Below are positions 8,033 to 15,921 of a stretch of DNA of 26,505 nucleotides, piece by piece. This DNA comes from an uncultured Lachnospiraceae bacterium. GTDB taxonomy: Bacteria; Bacillota; Clostridia; Lachnospirales; Lachnospiraceae. How positions within the stretch are numbered: position 1 is the first letter of the stretch; the number at the start of each line of letters is the position of its first letter. Where the stretch lies: positions 1 to 26,505 of the forward strand of contig CADCRB010000007.1 in assembly GCA_902803745.1 (NCBI GenBank), in the 5' to 3' direction. A program made the position numbers and the translations under genes. Under the pieces are notes generated by a model that saw only the letters and a program-made list of their open reading frames with translations, did no database searches and was not told the DNA's origin.

Positions 8033-8105
8033 GGGGTCGTAGCTCAGCTGGGAGAGCGTCTGCTTGACGTGCAGGAGGTCTGCGGTTCGAGCCCGCACGG
8101 TCCCA
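8033..8105 (+). tRNA. tRNA-Val (anticodon GAC)
   Basis: The 73-nucleotide sequence forms a cloverleaf. The acceptor stem is GGGGTCG with CGGTCCC (with G-U pairs) and discriminator A. The D arm is GCTCAGCTGGGAGAGC, the anticodon stem CTGC/GCAG encloses TTGACGT (anticodon GAC, reading GUC/GUU), and the T arm contains GGTTCGAGCCC. No CCA is encoded. A terminator follows at once. Confidence 0.93.
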
Positions 8106-8113
8106 TTGAAAAG

Positions 8114-8152
8114 AAAAGCCATGACCGTCGATATATCCGTCATGGCTTTTTT
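8114..8152. terminator. Bidirectional terminator between tRNA-Val and lon
   Basis: The 12-base stem AAAAGCCATGAC (8114-8125) pairs with GTCATGGCTTTT (8139-8150), with T runs on the plus strand and the matching A run (T run on minus) at the other side. It lies 8 bases after tRNA-Val and just after the lon stop at 8156, so it can end both converging transcripts. Confidence 0.88.
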
Positions 8153-8155
8153 CTA

Positions 8156-10468
8156 TTATCTCTTTTTTACTCTTGCTCCACCGGACTTCCTTGGCATCCT
8201 TATACCTGTCTTTTTCAATACATCGGTGACATATTCTACAGGAATGATCTCAAGAACTTCTTTTACTTCTGTCGCCACATCCCTTAGATCACCCTCATTA
8301 TCCTTTGGAATGAAAGCTTTTGTACAGCCTGCTCTTTGGGCAGCCATAAGCTTTTCAGGCAATCCACCTATAGGTTTTACTTTGCCCTCCAGAGATACCT
8401 CCCCGGTCATGCAGATGCGGGGATCTACGCTTACCCCATTTATAAGCGATGCCAAAGCTGTCGTGAGCGTTATACCCGCTGACGGTCCGTCCTTCGGCGT
8501 AGCCCCGTCAGGCACGTGAATATGCAGATCATTTCTGTCAAATTCAGCTGCTCTTGTCGGATACATTGCCTTGACAAGGGATATCGCTATCTGTGCTGAC
8601 TCTTTCATAACATCTCCCAGCTGTCCGGTAATAACTATATTTCCCTTGCCCTTTGTAAGAAGTGTTTCAATAAACAATATCTCTCCTCCGGCCTGTGTCC
8701 AAGCCAAACCCGTGACTACGCCAGGAGCAGTTTTTTGATCCACAATGTCGTGAGGGATCGGAGTCATGTCCAACAGGTCTCTAAGAGAATCTGATCCTAC
8801 CTTAAGGCTTTTTCCATTGCCTTCCACTATTTTTACAGCAACGGACCGGCAAAGTGTATCAATCCTTTTTTTCAATCCACGAACTCCGGCTTCTCTGGTG
8901 TAATCTGAAATAATCGAATTCAAAGCTTCATCCGAAATATCCAGATTTCTTGATTTGATCCCTACATCCTTCATGGCCTTGGGAATCAGATGCTTTCTTG
9001 CTATCTGAAACTTTTCTATAGGAGTATATCCGTTAAACTGAATGATCTCCATACGGTTTATCAACGGCTCGGGTATAGTATCAAGGCTGTTTGCAGTACA
9101 GATAAAGAGTACATCTGATAAGTCATATGGAACATTTAAATAATGGTCTGTAAAGGTATTGTTCTGCTCAGGGTCTAAAACCTCCAGTAATGCGGCAGCA
9201 GGATCTCCGTTGTAGCTTACGGATAATTTATCTATCTCATCCAGTACCATTACAGGATTGGATGCACCGGCTTTGCTTATTCCGTCCATTATACGTCCCG
9301 GCATAGATCCGATATATGTTCTCCTATGGCCCCTTATATCTGCTTCATCCCGCACACCCCCAAGTGACACCCGTACATACTTACGTTTCAATGCTTTGGC
9401 GATAGAAGAAGCTATGGATGTCTTGCCAGTTCCGGGTGCTCCAACAAAACAGATAATTGATCCCGATTGTTCTTTCTTAAGGTTCATAACAGCAATCTGC
9501 TCTATGATCCTGCGTTTTGTTTTTTTCAATCCATAATGATCCTTGTCAAGTATCTTTCTTGCGTCATCAAGAGAAATCTTTCTGAATTTCTGCTTTTTCC
9601 AGGGTAACCCGATTAAAAAATCCAGATAATCCAGCAACATTCCCGACTCCTGTGACGCCTGGCCCTCCTGCTTAAGACGGCGAAGTAATTTTACTGCCTC
9701 TTTTCTTGCAGTTTCATTCATTTCCGATTCGTTTAGTTTAATCTCCAGTCTTCTTATATCAGATATCTCTTCCGGATGCATCTCGTCCAGTTCCTTCTGG
9801 AGATAATCCATTTGTTTTTTTATTGCATTTTCCCTGTAAATCTTCTGGTAATCTGCTTCCTGGGCACTCTTTGCCTCATTATCAATACGAGTCATCTCAA
9901 GATTCTCATATATCAGCTTTTCCAGCATTTCATTGCGCTTTGCTATAGAATCCTCTGCCAGAAGAGCATATCTCTCATCATTGGAATTCATTATCCATGG
10001 ACTCATGGCAGATGCAATCTCTGAGAGGCTTGTCCACTGGGCGATATAGGCCCTGGTTGCTGCTACCCATTGGAAATTCTCGGCATACTTTGAAAGTGAT
10101 GCTTTTATCTCCTTTAGCTTTCGTGATAAAAGCTCTTTATCTGCATCATCTATATCCTCTCTTTTGCTTATATTAATATCTATTGACTTATCGTGATATA
10201 CCGTGACTTCATCTATATTTACCCTTGATCTGGTGTGGACAATAAAGTATCCATTGGAGCTGACCTCTGTCACTATACCGGAAAGACCTATCGGATAAAA
10301 TGAATCATTTTCAAAATCATCCTTAGTTATATTCTCCTTCTGTACGATAAGAGTCACCCTGTCATCCGCTTTAGGCTCACGTCCTACTGTTTTGCTGAAA
10401 AAATCATTCTTAAAATAAATATTGCAATCCGGCAAAGCCAAAATATTGTATATCGGGAGTACAGCCAT
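8156..10468 (-). CDS. lon: ATP-dependent protease Lon
   Basis: The protein is 770 residues, the normal length. It has the N-terminal substrate-binding domain (about 1-200), a coiled-coil linker (200-285), the AAA+ module with Walker A GAPGTGKTS at 343-351 and Walker B VMVLDE at 406-411, and the serine protease domain. In the last, PKDGPSAG places the catalytic Ser at 663, and Lys706 in GGLPEK completes the Ser-Lys dyad. Lon degrades misfolded and short-lived regulatory proteins in the cytosol. The ATG at 10468 has AGGAGG 9 bases upstream. The gene is monocistronic, bounded by a terminator at 8114-8152, and its promoter is overlaid by a CIRCE operator, so HrcA repression is expected. Confidence 0.97.
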   Translation of the reverse strand: MAVLPIYNILALPDCNIYFKNDFFSKTVGREPKADDRVTLIVQKENITKDDFENDSFYPIGLSGIVTEVSSNGYFIVHTRSRVNIDEVTVYHDKSIDINISKREDIDDADKELLSRKLKEIKASLSKYAENFQWVAATRAYIAQWTSLSEIASAMSPWIMNSNDERYALLAEDSIAKRNEMLEKLIYENLEMTRIDNEAKSAQEADYQKIYRENAIKKQMDYLQKELDEMHPEEISDIRRLEIKLNESEMNETARKEAVKLLRRLKQEGQASQESGMLLDYLDFLIGLPWKKQKFRKISLDDARKILDKDHYGLKKTKRRIIEQIAVMNLKKEQSGSIICFVGAPGTGKTSIASSIAKALKRKYVRVSLGGVRDEADIRGHRRTYIGSMPGRIMDGISKAGASNPVMVLDEIDKLSVSYNGDPAAALLEVLDPEQNNTFTDHYLNVPYDLSDVLFICTANSLDTIPEPLINRMEIIQFNGYTPIEKFQIARKHLIPKAMKDVGIKSRNLDISDEALNSIISDYTREAGVRGLKKRIDTLCRSVAVKIVEGNGKSLKVGSDSLRDLLDMTPIPHDIVDQKTAPGVVTGLAWTQAGGEILFIETLLTKGKGNIVITGQLGDVMKESAQIAISLVKAMYPTRAAEFDRNDLHIHVPDGATPKDGPSAGITLTTALASLINGVSVDPRICMTGEVSLEGKVKPIGGLPEKLMAAQRAGCTKAFIPKDNEGDLRDVATEVKEVLEIIPVEYVTDVLKKTGIRMPRKSGGARVKKR

Positions 10469-10490
10469 ATGTCATTTCCTCCTGGCGTTA

Positions 10491-10517
10491 TTAGCACTCA
10501 AATCGGCAGAGTGCTAA
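10491..10517. promoter_or_regulatory. CIRCE operator (HrcA site) before lon
   Basis: TTAGCACTC, nine spacer bases and GAGTGCTAA form a perfect inverted repeat identical to the CIRCE consensus, to which the heat-shock repressor HrcA binds in Firmicutes. It lies at the expected transcription start of lon, between the -10 at 10522-10527 and the ribosome binding site, an ideal position for repression. hrcA itself is not in this window. Confidence 0.95.
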
Positions 10518-10521
10518 TAAA

Positions 10522-10550
10522 ACAATAGCACCCTATCATCTGTTCGTCAA
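10522..10550 (-). promoter_or_regulatory. Promoter of lon
   Basis: TTGACG (10550-10545) is followed after exactly 17 bases by TATTGT (10527-10522) on the minus strand. The start site falls inside or at the edge of the CIRCE operator. Confidence 0.85.
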
Positions 10551-10554
10551 GTAT

Positions 10555-10583
10555 AAAAAACCGCACATCGGTCAGATGTGCGG
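10555..10583 (-). terminator. Terminator of the sugar-ABC ATPase gene
   Basis: On the minus strand CCGCACATC pairs with GATGTGCGG around a five-base loop, followed by TTTTTT. It begins 30 bases after the ATPase stop and ends only 4 bases before the -35 of lon, so the two units are insulated in a very small space. Confidence 0.92.
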
Positions 10584-10613
10584 TCTCCATACTGTCAATT
10601 CATCATTTGATTA

Positions 10614-11729
10614 TCAGTTCGTTATGGTATTTGTGGTTTCTTTATCAAATACATGGATCTTTTCCACATCTATCGCAAACTTCACTGTATCTCCGGGTCT
10701 TGCTGTTGTTCTGGGATCGACCCTTGCTGTCATCGGGAAGTCAGCAAGATCAAAGTACAGGAATACCTCTGCTCCGAGAAGCTCATACACATTGATCTTT
10801 GCTTCAAACACAGCGCCTGCGGGTAGCGTGTTGATCGTAACTTCCGAATCATATACATCTTCTGGTCTGATACCAAAAGTAACCGTCTTGCCTTCATACC
10901 CGCCCTCTATAAGCTTCTTTGCCTTAGCAGGAGGAAGCGGTATGGAATGACCTGCACACTCCAGAGTAACATTATCTCCGTCCTTCTTTACCGAAGCGTC
11001 AAGGAAATTCATCTGAGGAGATCCCATAAATCCAGCTACAAAAAGATTTGTGGGCTTGTCATAAAGATTCTGGGGCGTATCTACCTGCTGGACAATACCA
11101 TCCTTCATAACTACTATACGATCACCCAAAGTCATGGCTTCTGTCTGGTCGTGTGTAACATATATAATAGTAGTTCCAAGCTTCTGATGAAGCTTTGCAA
11201 TCTCAGTCCTCATCTGTACACGAAGTTTTGCATCTAGATTTGAAAGAGGCTCGTCCATTAGAAAGACCTTGGGGTTACGGACTATTGCACGTCCCATAGC
11301 AACTCTCTGTCTCTGTCCTCCGGAAAGGGCTTTAGGCTTTCTGTCAAGAAGATTGGTAAGATCCAATATCTTGGCAGCTTCCTTAACCATCTTATCTATC
11401 TCTTCCTTTGGAACTTTTCTAAGTCTGAGACCGAATGCCATGTTATCACGAACTGTCATATGAGGATACAAAGCATAATTCTGGAACACCATTGCGATAT
11501 CCCTGTCCTTGGGCTCCACATCGTTTACAAGTCTGTCTCCAATCTTAAGCTCACCGGACGAAATTTCCTCAAGTCCTGCTATCATACGAAGTGTGGTAGA
11601 CTTACCGCATCCTGAAGGACCAACGAAGATAATAAACTCCTTATCCTGGATCTCAAGATTAAAATTCTTTACCGCTTCGAATCCATTGGGATATACCTTA
11701 CAGATATCCTTTAACGAAAGACTTGCCAT
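10614..11729 (-). CDS. Carbohydrate ABC transporter ATP-binding protein (MsmX/UgpC type)
   Basis: The 371-residue protein has Walker A GPSGCGKS at 37-44, the Q-loop glutamine at 83, signature LSGGQ at 135-139, Walker B FLMDE at 156-160, and the switch histidine in VTHDQTEA near 193. A C-terminal TOBE-type region follows (about 240-371). This is the layout of the CUT1 ATPases MsmX, UgpC and MalK, which power sugar or glycerol-phosphate uptake from the inner face of the membrane. No permease or binding-protein genes are nearby, which fits a shared ATPase such as MsmX that serves several CUT1 importers (inference). AGGAGG lies 12 bases before the ATG. Its leader contains a terminator-like hairpin. 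Confidence 0.93.
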   Translation of the reverse strand: MASLSLKDICKVYPNGFEAVKNFNLEIQDKEFIIFVGPSGCGKSTTLRMIAGLEEISSGELKIGDRLVNDVEPKDRDIAMVFQNYALYPHMTVRDNMAFGLRLRKVPKEEIDKMVKEAAKILDLTNLLDRKPKALSGGQRQRVAMGRAIVRNPKVFLMDEPLSNLDAKLRVQMRTEIAKLHQKLGTTIIYVTHDQTEAMTLGDRIVVMKDGIVQQVDTPQNLYDKPTNLFVAGFMGSPQMNFLDASVKKDGDNVTLECAGHSIPLPPAKAKKLIEGGYEGKTVTFGIRPEDVYDSEVTINTLPAGAVFEAKINVYELLGAEVFLYFDLADFPMTARVDPRTTARPGDTVKFAIDVEKIHVFDKETTNTITN

Positions 11730-11762
11730 GATACAACTAACCTCCTAATATACTGTTTATAC

Positions 11763-11804
11763 AAAAAACAAAACCGCCGGGTTTACTAATGATGCCCCAA
11801 CGGT
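11763..11804 (-). terminator. Terminator-like hairpin in the leader of the ABC ATPase gene
   Basis: On the minus strand ACCGTTGGG (11804-11796) pairs with CCCGGCGGT (11781-11773) over nine positions, two of them T-G, around a 14-base loop. The tract TTTGTTTTTTG follows. It lies 75 bases after the diguanylate cyclase stop but also immediately downstream of a promoter for the ATPase gene. It may end the upstream operon, attenuate the ATPase transcript, or both. Confidence 0.6.
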
Positions 11805-11807
11805 AAA

Positions 11808-11836
11808 AGTATAACAATTTGCCTGAATTAAACCAA
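11808..11836 (-). promoter_or_regulatory. Promoter of the ABC ATPase gene
   Basis: TTGGTT (11836-11831) and TATACT (11813-11808) are 17 bases apart on the minus strand, and the -10 is preceded by TGT, an extended -10. Predicted transcription starts near 11801 and leaves a leader of about 70 bases. Confidence 0.72.
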
Positions 11837-11878
11837 TACGCACACTAAACAAAAATACTTAACGATTTTTAGTAATAA

Positions 11879-13423
11879 TTAATGTCGGCCAAGTTCGATC
11901 ACGGGTCCCTCAAGCTCCTCACCATAATAGGCCACTCGGTTTTTTCCATGCCTTTTGGATTCGTACATAGCCGTGTCTGCTGCTTTATACAATTCATCAA
12001 AGTTGCCACCATCCTGGCTGAATACGGCCCCTCCTATCGATGCCGTACACCTGTACTGTACATATTCTCCAACCTTAAAATCCCTAAAGAATCTAAGCAG
12101 CTTCTCGGCCTCTCTCTTCTTGGTCTCCTCATCAGGAACGATATTTCTCATAAGCACAAGAAACTCATCGCCTCCTATACGTCCCACGATATCCGTCGCC
12201 CTAAAAAGAGTAGATAGTCCGACTCCCAGACCGGCAAGAAGTTCGTCACCGAAAGCGTGACCCATAGTGTCATTAACTTTCTTGAAATTATCTATATCGA
12301 TAAGGAATAAGATCGCACTCTGCTCCTTGGTTTTTGCCTCAGCAAGATAGTCTGTAACCTTCTGCTCCGTTGATATTTTATTAAGAAGGCCAGTTAGTAG
12401 ATCTGTTTCCGCTTTTTCCTGTAGAGTCTGATTATGTCTTGTGTTCACAGCTTTATTTGCAAGGTTGATCGCCAGGATAGCAACAAAGAACGATATCATC
12501 GCCACCACGACCCTCACAAGTATACTCTCCATATCTCCGTAAGTTGAATGTACCTCATTATCAACATATGACTGAGTCACAACACAAGCCACTGAAAGGC
12601 CAGCATAAGCCGCCGGATCGTAAACCATAACTCTGTCTTCTCCGGCTGTTGTACAGTCGGTATATCCGGCATTGTGATTAGTCAGATTACTCTTTGTCCG
12701 GCTTTCCGTAGCAGTTGCAATGGAAATATTATCTGAGTCAAAGATATTATCCCCTTTTTCAAGAATGTTCCTTCCTGCAACGCTGACGATGGTCCCGTCA
12801 CTCCCGATCAGAGCATAGCAGGTTCTTCCGTCAAACTTACTGGTTGTCGGGATGCTGCTGAATACATCTGTGATAAAAGTATATGCAAGAGCATAATTTA
12901 CCTCTCCGGAAGGCCCTATGACAGGTGATAGTATATCTACATACCACGAACCGTCTTCCTCAAAGGGCTCAGAATAAACGATGATCTTTTCTTCTATACA
13001 TTTATCCAAAGCCTGTTTATCATTTTGAGTGACTTCCTTTCCGGAAACTGATAATCCCTTGCCGTCTTTATCAAATAGTTTGGCGTCAGCAGAAAGCGCA
13101 TGATCAAGAGTAGGCTTTATTGCCTTTTCCATGATCTGATTCACAGACTCTCCTCTTTCCATCTCTTCCGAAACTACATCCGACATGGCAGACGCTACTG
13201 ATCTTGTCATATCCATCTTTGCATTGAAGGAAATAATTAGAAGATCGTTATAATCTGATATTTTCTGTCTCACTGTGTATTTTGCATCGGCCCTCATATC
13301 AGACGAAAAGCTATACAGAGTCACCAACACATAAGCGAAAAGAATAGCCGTAGGTATCGCCCATTGAGTGATGTTTATAAGATTGAATCCGTTACTGATA
13401 CTAGATCTCGATTTCTTTGCCAT
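11879..13423 (-). CDS. Membrane-bound diguanylate cyclase (sensor + GGDEF)
   Basis: This 514-residue protein makes cyclic di-GMP from GTP. A membrane helix at about 22-40 and another at 300-322 bracket an extracytoplasmic domain of about 260 residues that resembles a Cache/PAS-like sensor. The cytoplasmic GGDEF domain follows (about 335-505). The active-site motif is intact as GGDEF at 417-421, and RATD at 408-411, five residues before it, is an intact inhibitory I-site, so product feedback is expected. No EAL or HD-GYP domain is present. The start lies 14 bases after the stop of the YesL-like gene, and the pair shares one promoter. The sensed signal is unknown. Confidence 0.92.
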   Translation of the reverse strand: MAKKSRSSISNGFNLINITQWAIPTAILFAYVLVTLYSFSSDMRADAKYTVRQKISDYNDLLIISFNAKMDMTRSVASAMSDVVSEEMERGESVNQIMEKAIKPTLDHALSADAKLFDKDGKGLSVSGKEVTQNDKQALDKCIEEKIIVYSEPFEEDGSWYVDILSPVIGPSGEVNYALAYTFITDVFSSIPTTSKFDGRTCYALIGSDGTIVSVAGRNILEKGDNIFDSDNISIATATESRTKSNLTNHNAGYTDCTTAGEDRVMVYDPAAYAGLSVACVVTQSYVDNEVHSTYGDMESILVRVVVAMISFFVAILAINLANKAVNTRHNQTLQEKAETDLLTGLLNKISTEQKVTDYLAEAKTKEQSAILFLIDIDNFKKVNDTMGHAFGDELLAGLGVGLSTLFRATDIVGRIGGDEFLVLMRNIVPDEETKKREAEKLLRFFRDFKVGEYVQYRCTASIGGAVFSQDGGNFDELYKAADTAMYESKRHGKNRVAYYGEELEGPVIELGRH

Positions 13424-13437
13424 ATTTTACTATCCGT

Positions 13438-14130
13438 TCATGCACCGGTTTCATCATAATTATCCCCGGCGCTCTCCGAACTATCACCCGTTTCAATCGG
13501 AATATACTGATCAAAAATCTTTACAAATATAAACGAATTTGTATAGGCCGTGACGGCAAATCCCAGACAAATATACAAAGGAGCCAGTAGGCTTTTTCCA
13601 TTTCGTAACAATCCGACCAGCGTTATCGCAGGGAAGACCAGATTAATAAATATTATCACAACAGTCTTCGGGAAATGCCTTATCCCCATAATAAACGCAT
13701 TCTTCATGGTCTGACCTGTGGTATTATAAAACTTGGCCAAAACAGGGAAAACATACGCCTGCTCCACAGCCAGAAAAACCCCGCCTGACAGAGTAAGTAT
13801 CATTATCACACGTGCAGGCGCGAGGATTTCCCTGTTCAACGCCATAAGTCTATAATCAAAAACCAGAATCCCCCCGGTCACGAGCAAAACCAGCCATATC
13901 ACCGTGCTCTGAATGAAATTCTGCTTAAAGGATCTGAAATAGTCCTTTGTAACGTAGGTTTCCTCATCTCTTACCATTTTCATCGTAACATAGTACAATG
14001 CGGTAAAAGCTGCTCCAATAGTTATTAATGGTATTGAGCAAAGGAGGGTCAGCATATTAAGTACAAACAGGCTTCCGATTTTATCCAAAACTCTGAAGAA
14101 ACCGCTGTCGTAACTAAAAAACCCCTTCAT
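13438..14130 (-). CDS. YesL/DUF624-family membrane protein
   Basis: The 230-residue protein begins MKGFFSYDSGFFRVLDKIGSL and continues NMLTLLCSIPLITIGAAFTALYY, the typical opening of the YesL (DUF624) family, in which a small aromatic-rich amphipathic stretch leads into about five membrane helices. Family members are often found beside carbohydrate ABC transporters in Firmicutes, and their molecular role is not established. Here the partner is a membrane diguanylate cyclase 14 bases downstream, and xylulokinase lies just upstream on the same strand. The ribosome binding site GAGGCGGA lies directly before the ATG at 14130. Confidence 0.85.
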   Translation of the reverse strand: MKGFFSYDSGFFRVLDKIGSLFVLNMLTLLCSIPLITIGAAFTALYYVTMKMVRDEETYVTKDYFRSFKQNFIQSTVIWLVLLVTGGILVFDYRLMALNREILAPARVIMILTLSGGVFLAVEQAYVFPVLAKFYNTTGQTMKNAFIMGIRHFPKTVVIIFINLVFPAITLVGLLRNGKSLLAPLYICLGFAVTAYTNSFIFVKIFDQYIPIETGDSSESAGDNYDETGA

Positions 14131-14160
14131 TTCCGCCTCTCAATGCAAATACCCGAAGAT

Positions 14161-14189
14161 ATTATACCCTTGTATACATATTCTTGCAA
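14161..14189 (-). promoter_or_regulatory. Promoter of the YesL-diguanylate cyclase operon
   Basis: TTGCAA (14189-14184), 17 bases, then a perfect TATAAT (14166-14161) on the minus strand, about 30 bases before the ATG at 14130. It lies right behind the xylB stop with no terminator between them, so read-through from xylB is also possible. Confidence 0.82.
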
Positions 14190-14204
14190 CCAATTTTATG
14201 TCAA

Positions 14205-15668
14205 TCAGTACCAATCTTTCAGAAGCGGATAAAGTCTCCTGTATCTCTGATACTTTCTCTCATATTTTTCAGCTGTTTCGGGATCCGGGTGTATGGTACC
14301 CTCCATTTTAACGATCTTTGCAGCGGCATCCTCAACTGATTCATATTCTCCCGCTGCCACGGCTGCAAGGATCGCACCTCCCATTGACGGACCCTGATCG
14401 TTTGCCGGGACATCCACGTCTATATTCAGAATATCCGCCATCATCTTCTTGGCAAGCTCTCCTCTCGATCCTCCTCCACAAATCCGTGTCCTTTTTACAT
14501 TTATTCCCAGTGCCTTTGCTACCTCATATGAATCCCTGATACCGAAGCATATACCTTCCATAACAGCCTGGAGCATATCTGTCCTTGTGCTGTCCATAGA
14601 CATTCCAATAAATGCAGCTCTGGCATCGGGATTATTATAAGGAGATCTCTCGCCCATAAGATACGGCATAAAGAAAATATTATTGTTTCCAAGCATCTCC
14701 TCTGAAATGCGTCCCTGCTCGCCCGCATAGTCATCAGTCTTCAGTATATCCTCCAAAAACCAGGCCTTGCATGACGCTGCTGAGAGCATGCATCCCATAA
14801 GATGATAGTATCCATCAGCATGAGCAAAAGAATGAATTGAATTGAACGAGTCAACCTTAAACTCGTGGCTTGAAATGAAAATAGTGCCCGATGTACCGAG
14901 GCTTATATTACACAGGCCCTCCCCAACGGTACCGGTTCCAACCGCAGCTGCAGCATTGTCTCCGGCACCAGCGGCTACTATGACTGATTCAGATAGTCCC
15001 AGTTCAGATGCTACATCAGGCTTCAAAGTTCCGACTTTCTCATATGACTCATAGACTGTAGCCAGCATCGCCTTGTCTATACCGCAGATTTCACACATTT
15101 CCTCAGACCATCTGCGATTCTTTACATCATAAAGCAGCATACCAGAAGCATCAGAAGGATCTGTGCAGTGTACTCCCGTAAGCATATAAGCTATATAATC
15201 CTTTGGCAGCATGATTTTCTTTATCCGGGCAAAGTTTTCAGGCTCGTTTTCCTTCATCCACAAAATCTTAGGTGCGGTAAAGCCTGCAAAGGCTATATTT
15301 GCCGTATATTCTGAAAGCTTTTCCTTTCCTATGGAGTTGTTCAGATAATCCGTCTCTTTCTGTGTCCTTCCGTCATTCCAAAGGATAGCTGGACGGATTA
15401 CCTTATCATTCTCATCCAAAACAACCAGCCCATGCATCTGTCCTCCAAACGAGATACCGGCCACTTTTGAAGCATCTATTCCGGAAACAAGCTCTGGTAT
15501 GCCCTTCTTTACGGCTTTCCACCAGTCATCAGGCTCCTGTTCAGACCATCCCGGGTGAGGAAAAGCTATTGGATACTTCTCTGAAACAATGTTTTCTATG
15601 GTTCCGTCAGAATCCATGAGAAGAAGTTTCACTGCGGATGTTCCTAAGTCAACACCTATGTAATACAT
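14205..15668 (-). CDS. xylB: Xylulokinase (FGGY family)
   Basis: The 487-residue protein phosphorylates D-xylulose to xylulose 5-phosphate for entry into the pentose phosphate or phosphoketolase route. It has the ATPase-fold phosphate loop DLGTS at 7-11, the sugar-binding FGGQMHG at 74-80 typical of xylulokinases, the catalytic Asp at 237 in GAGDNAAAAVG, and the nucleotide-binding CGGGSRG late in the protein. Length is normal. An AAAGGAGG ribosome binding site lies 8 bases before the ATG. No xylose isomerase or transporter is adjacent. The upstream leader is long and structured. Motifs separate it well from glycerol and gluconate kinases. Confidence 0.93.
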   Translation of the reverse strand: MYYIGVDLGTSAVKLLLMDSDGTIENIVSEKYPIAFPHPGWSEQEPDDWWKAVKKGIPELVSGIDASKVAGISFGGQMHGLVVLDENDKVIRPAILWNDGRTQKETDYLNNSIGKEKLSEYTANIAFAGFTAPKILWMKENEPENFARIKKIMLPKDYIAYMLTGVHCTDPSDASGMLLYDVKNRRWSEEMCEICGIDKAMLATVYESYEKVGTLKPDVASELGLSESVIVAAGAGDNAAAAVGTGTVGEGLCNISLGTSGTIFISSHEFKVDSFNSIHSFAHADGYYHLMGCMLSAASCKAWFLEDILKTDDYAGEQGRISEEMLGNNNIFFMPYLMGERSPYNNPDARAAFIGMSMDSTRTDMLQAVMEGICFGIRDSYEVAKALGINVKRTRICGGGSRGELAKKMMADILNIDVDVPANDQGPSMGGAILAAVAAGEYESVEDAAAKIVKMEGTIHPDPETAEKYERKYQRYRRLYPLLKDWY

Positions 15669-15862
15669 GAAATACCTCCTTTATTTTACAGATTATTTTG
15701 TCTCACGCAGGATCCATATCCTGAAGTTAAGCCGTGCCTCAGGCTTAACATCTAAAGGCAGACGATAACGGTATCCTGTTCCTGAAAATAATTGATCATA
15801 CCTATCTTAGCACTTATCTCTGATTTTAGGAATTGTATTTGTTAATTCTTCCATATACAGAA
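15669..15862 (-). other. Structured leader of xylB with competing helices
   Basis: The 253 bases between the small-protein gene and xylB hold no gene. On the minus strand the hexamer CAGGAT occurs at 15778-15773 and 15723-15718, and its complement ATCCTG at 15713-15708. The first could close a long arm around an internal 8-base stem GTTAAGCC/GGCTTAAC (15749-15742 with 15733-15726). The second can instead form a local 5-base hairpin with the same complement. I cannot match this to a known riboswitch class. The promoter is uncertain (TATGAT near 15800 is one candidate). Confidence 0.4.
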
Positions 15863-15890
15863 TCAGACAGGGGATACCTCCCCTGTCTGA
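15863..15890. terminator. Perfect 12-base hairpin after the small-protein gene
   Basis: TCAGACAGGGGA pairs perfectly with TCCCCTGTCTGA around a four-base loop. On the minus strand it lies 32 bases after the stop of the 77-residue gene, but the following tract is only TTCTGT, so it is a strong hairpin with a poor T run. It may be an inefficient terminator or an mRNA 3' end stabiliser. Confidence 0.6.
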
Positions 15891-15921
15891 ATACTTCACT
15901 AATATAATCTTCTGAAAGCGA

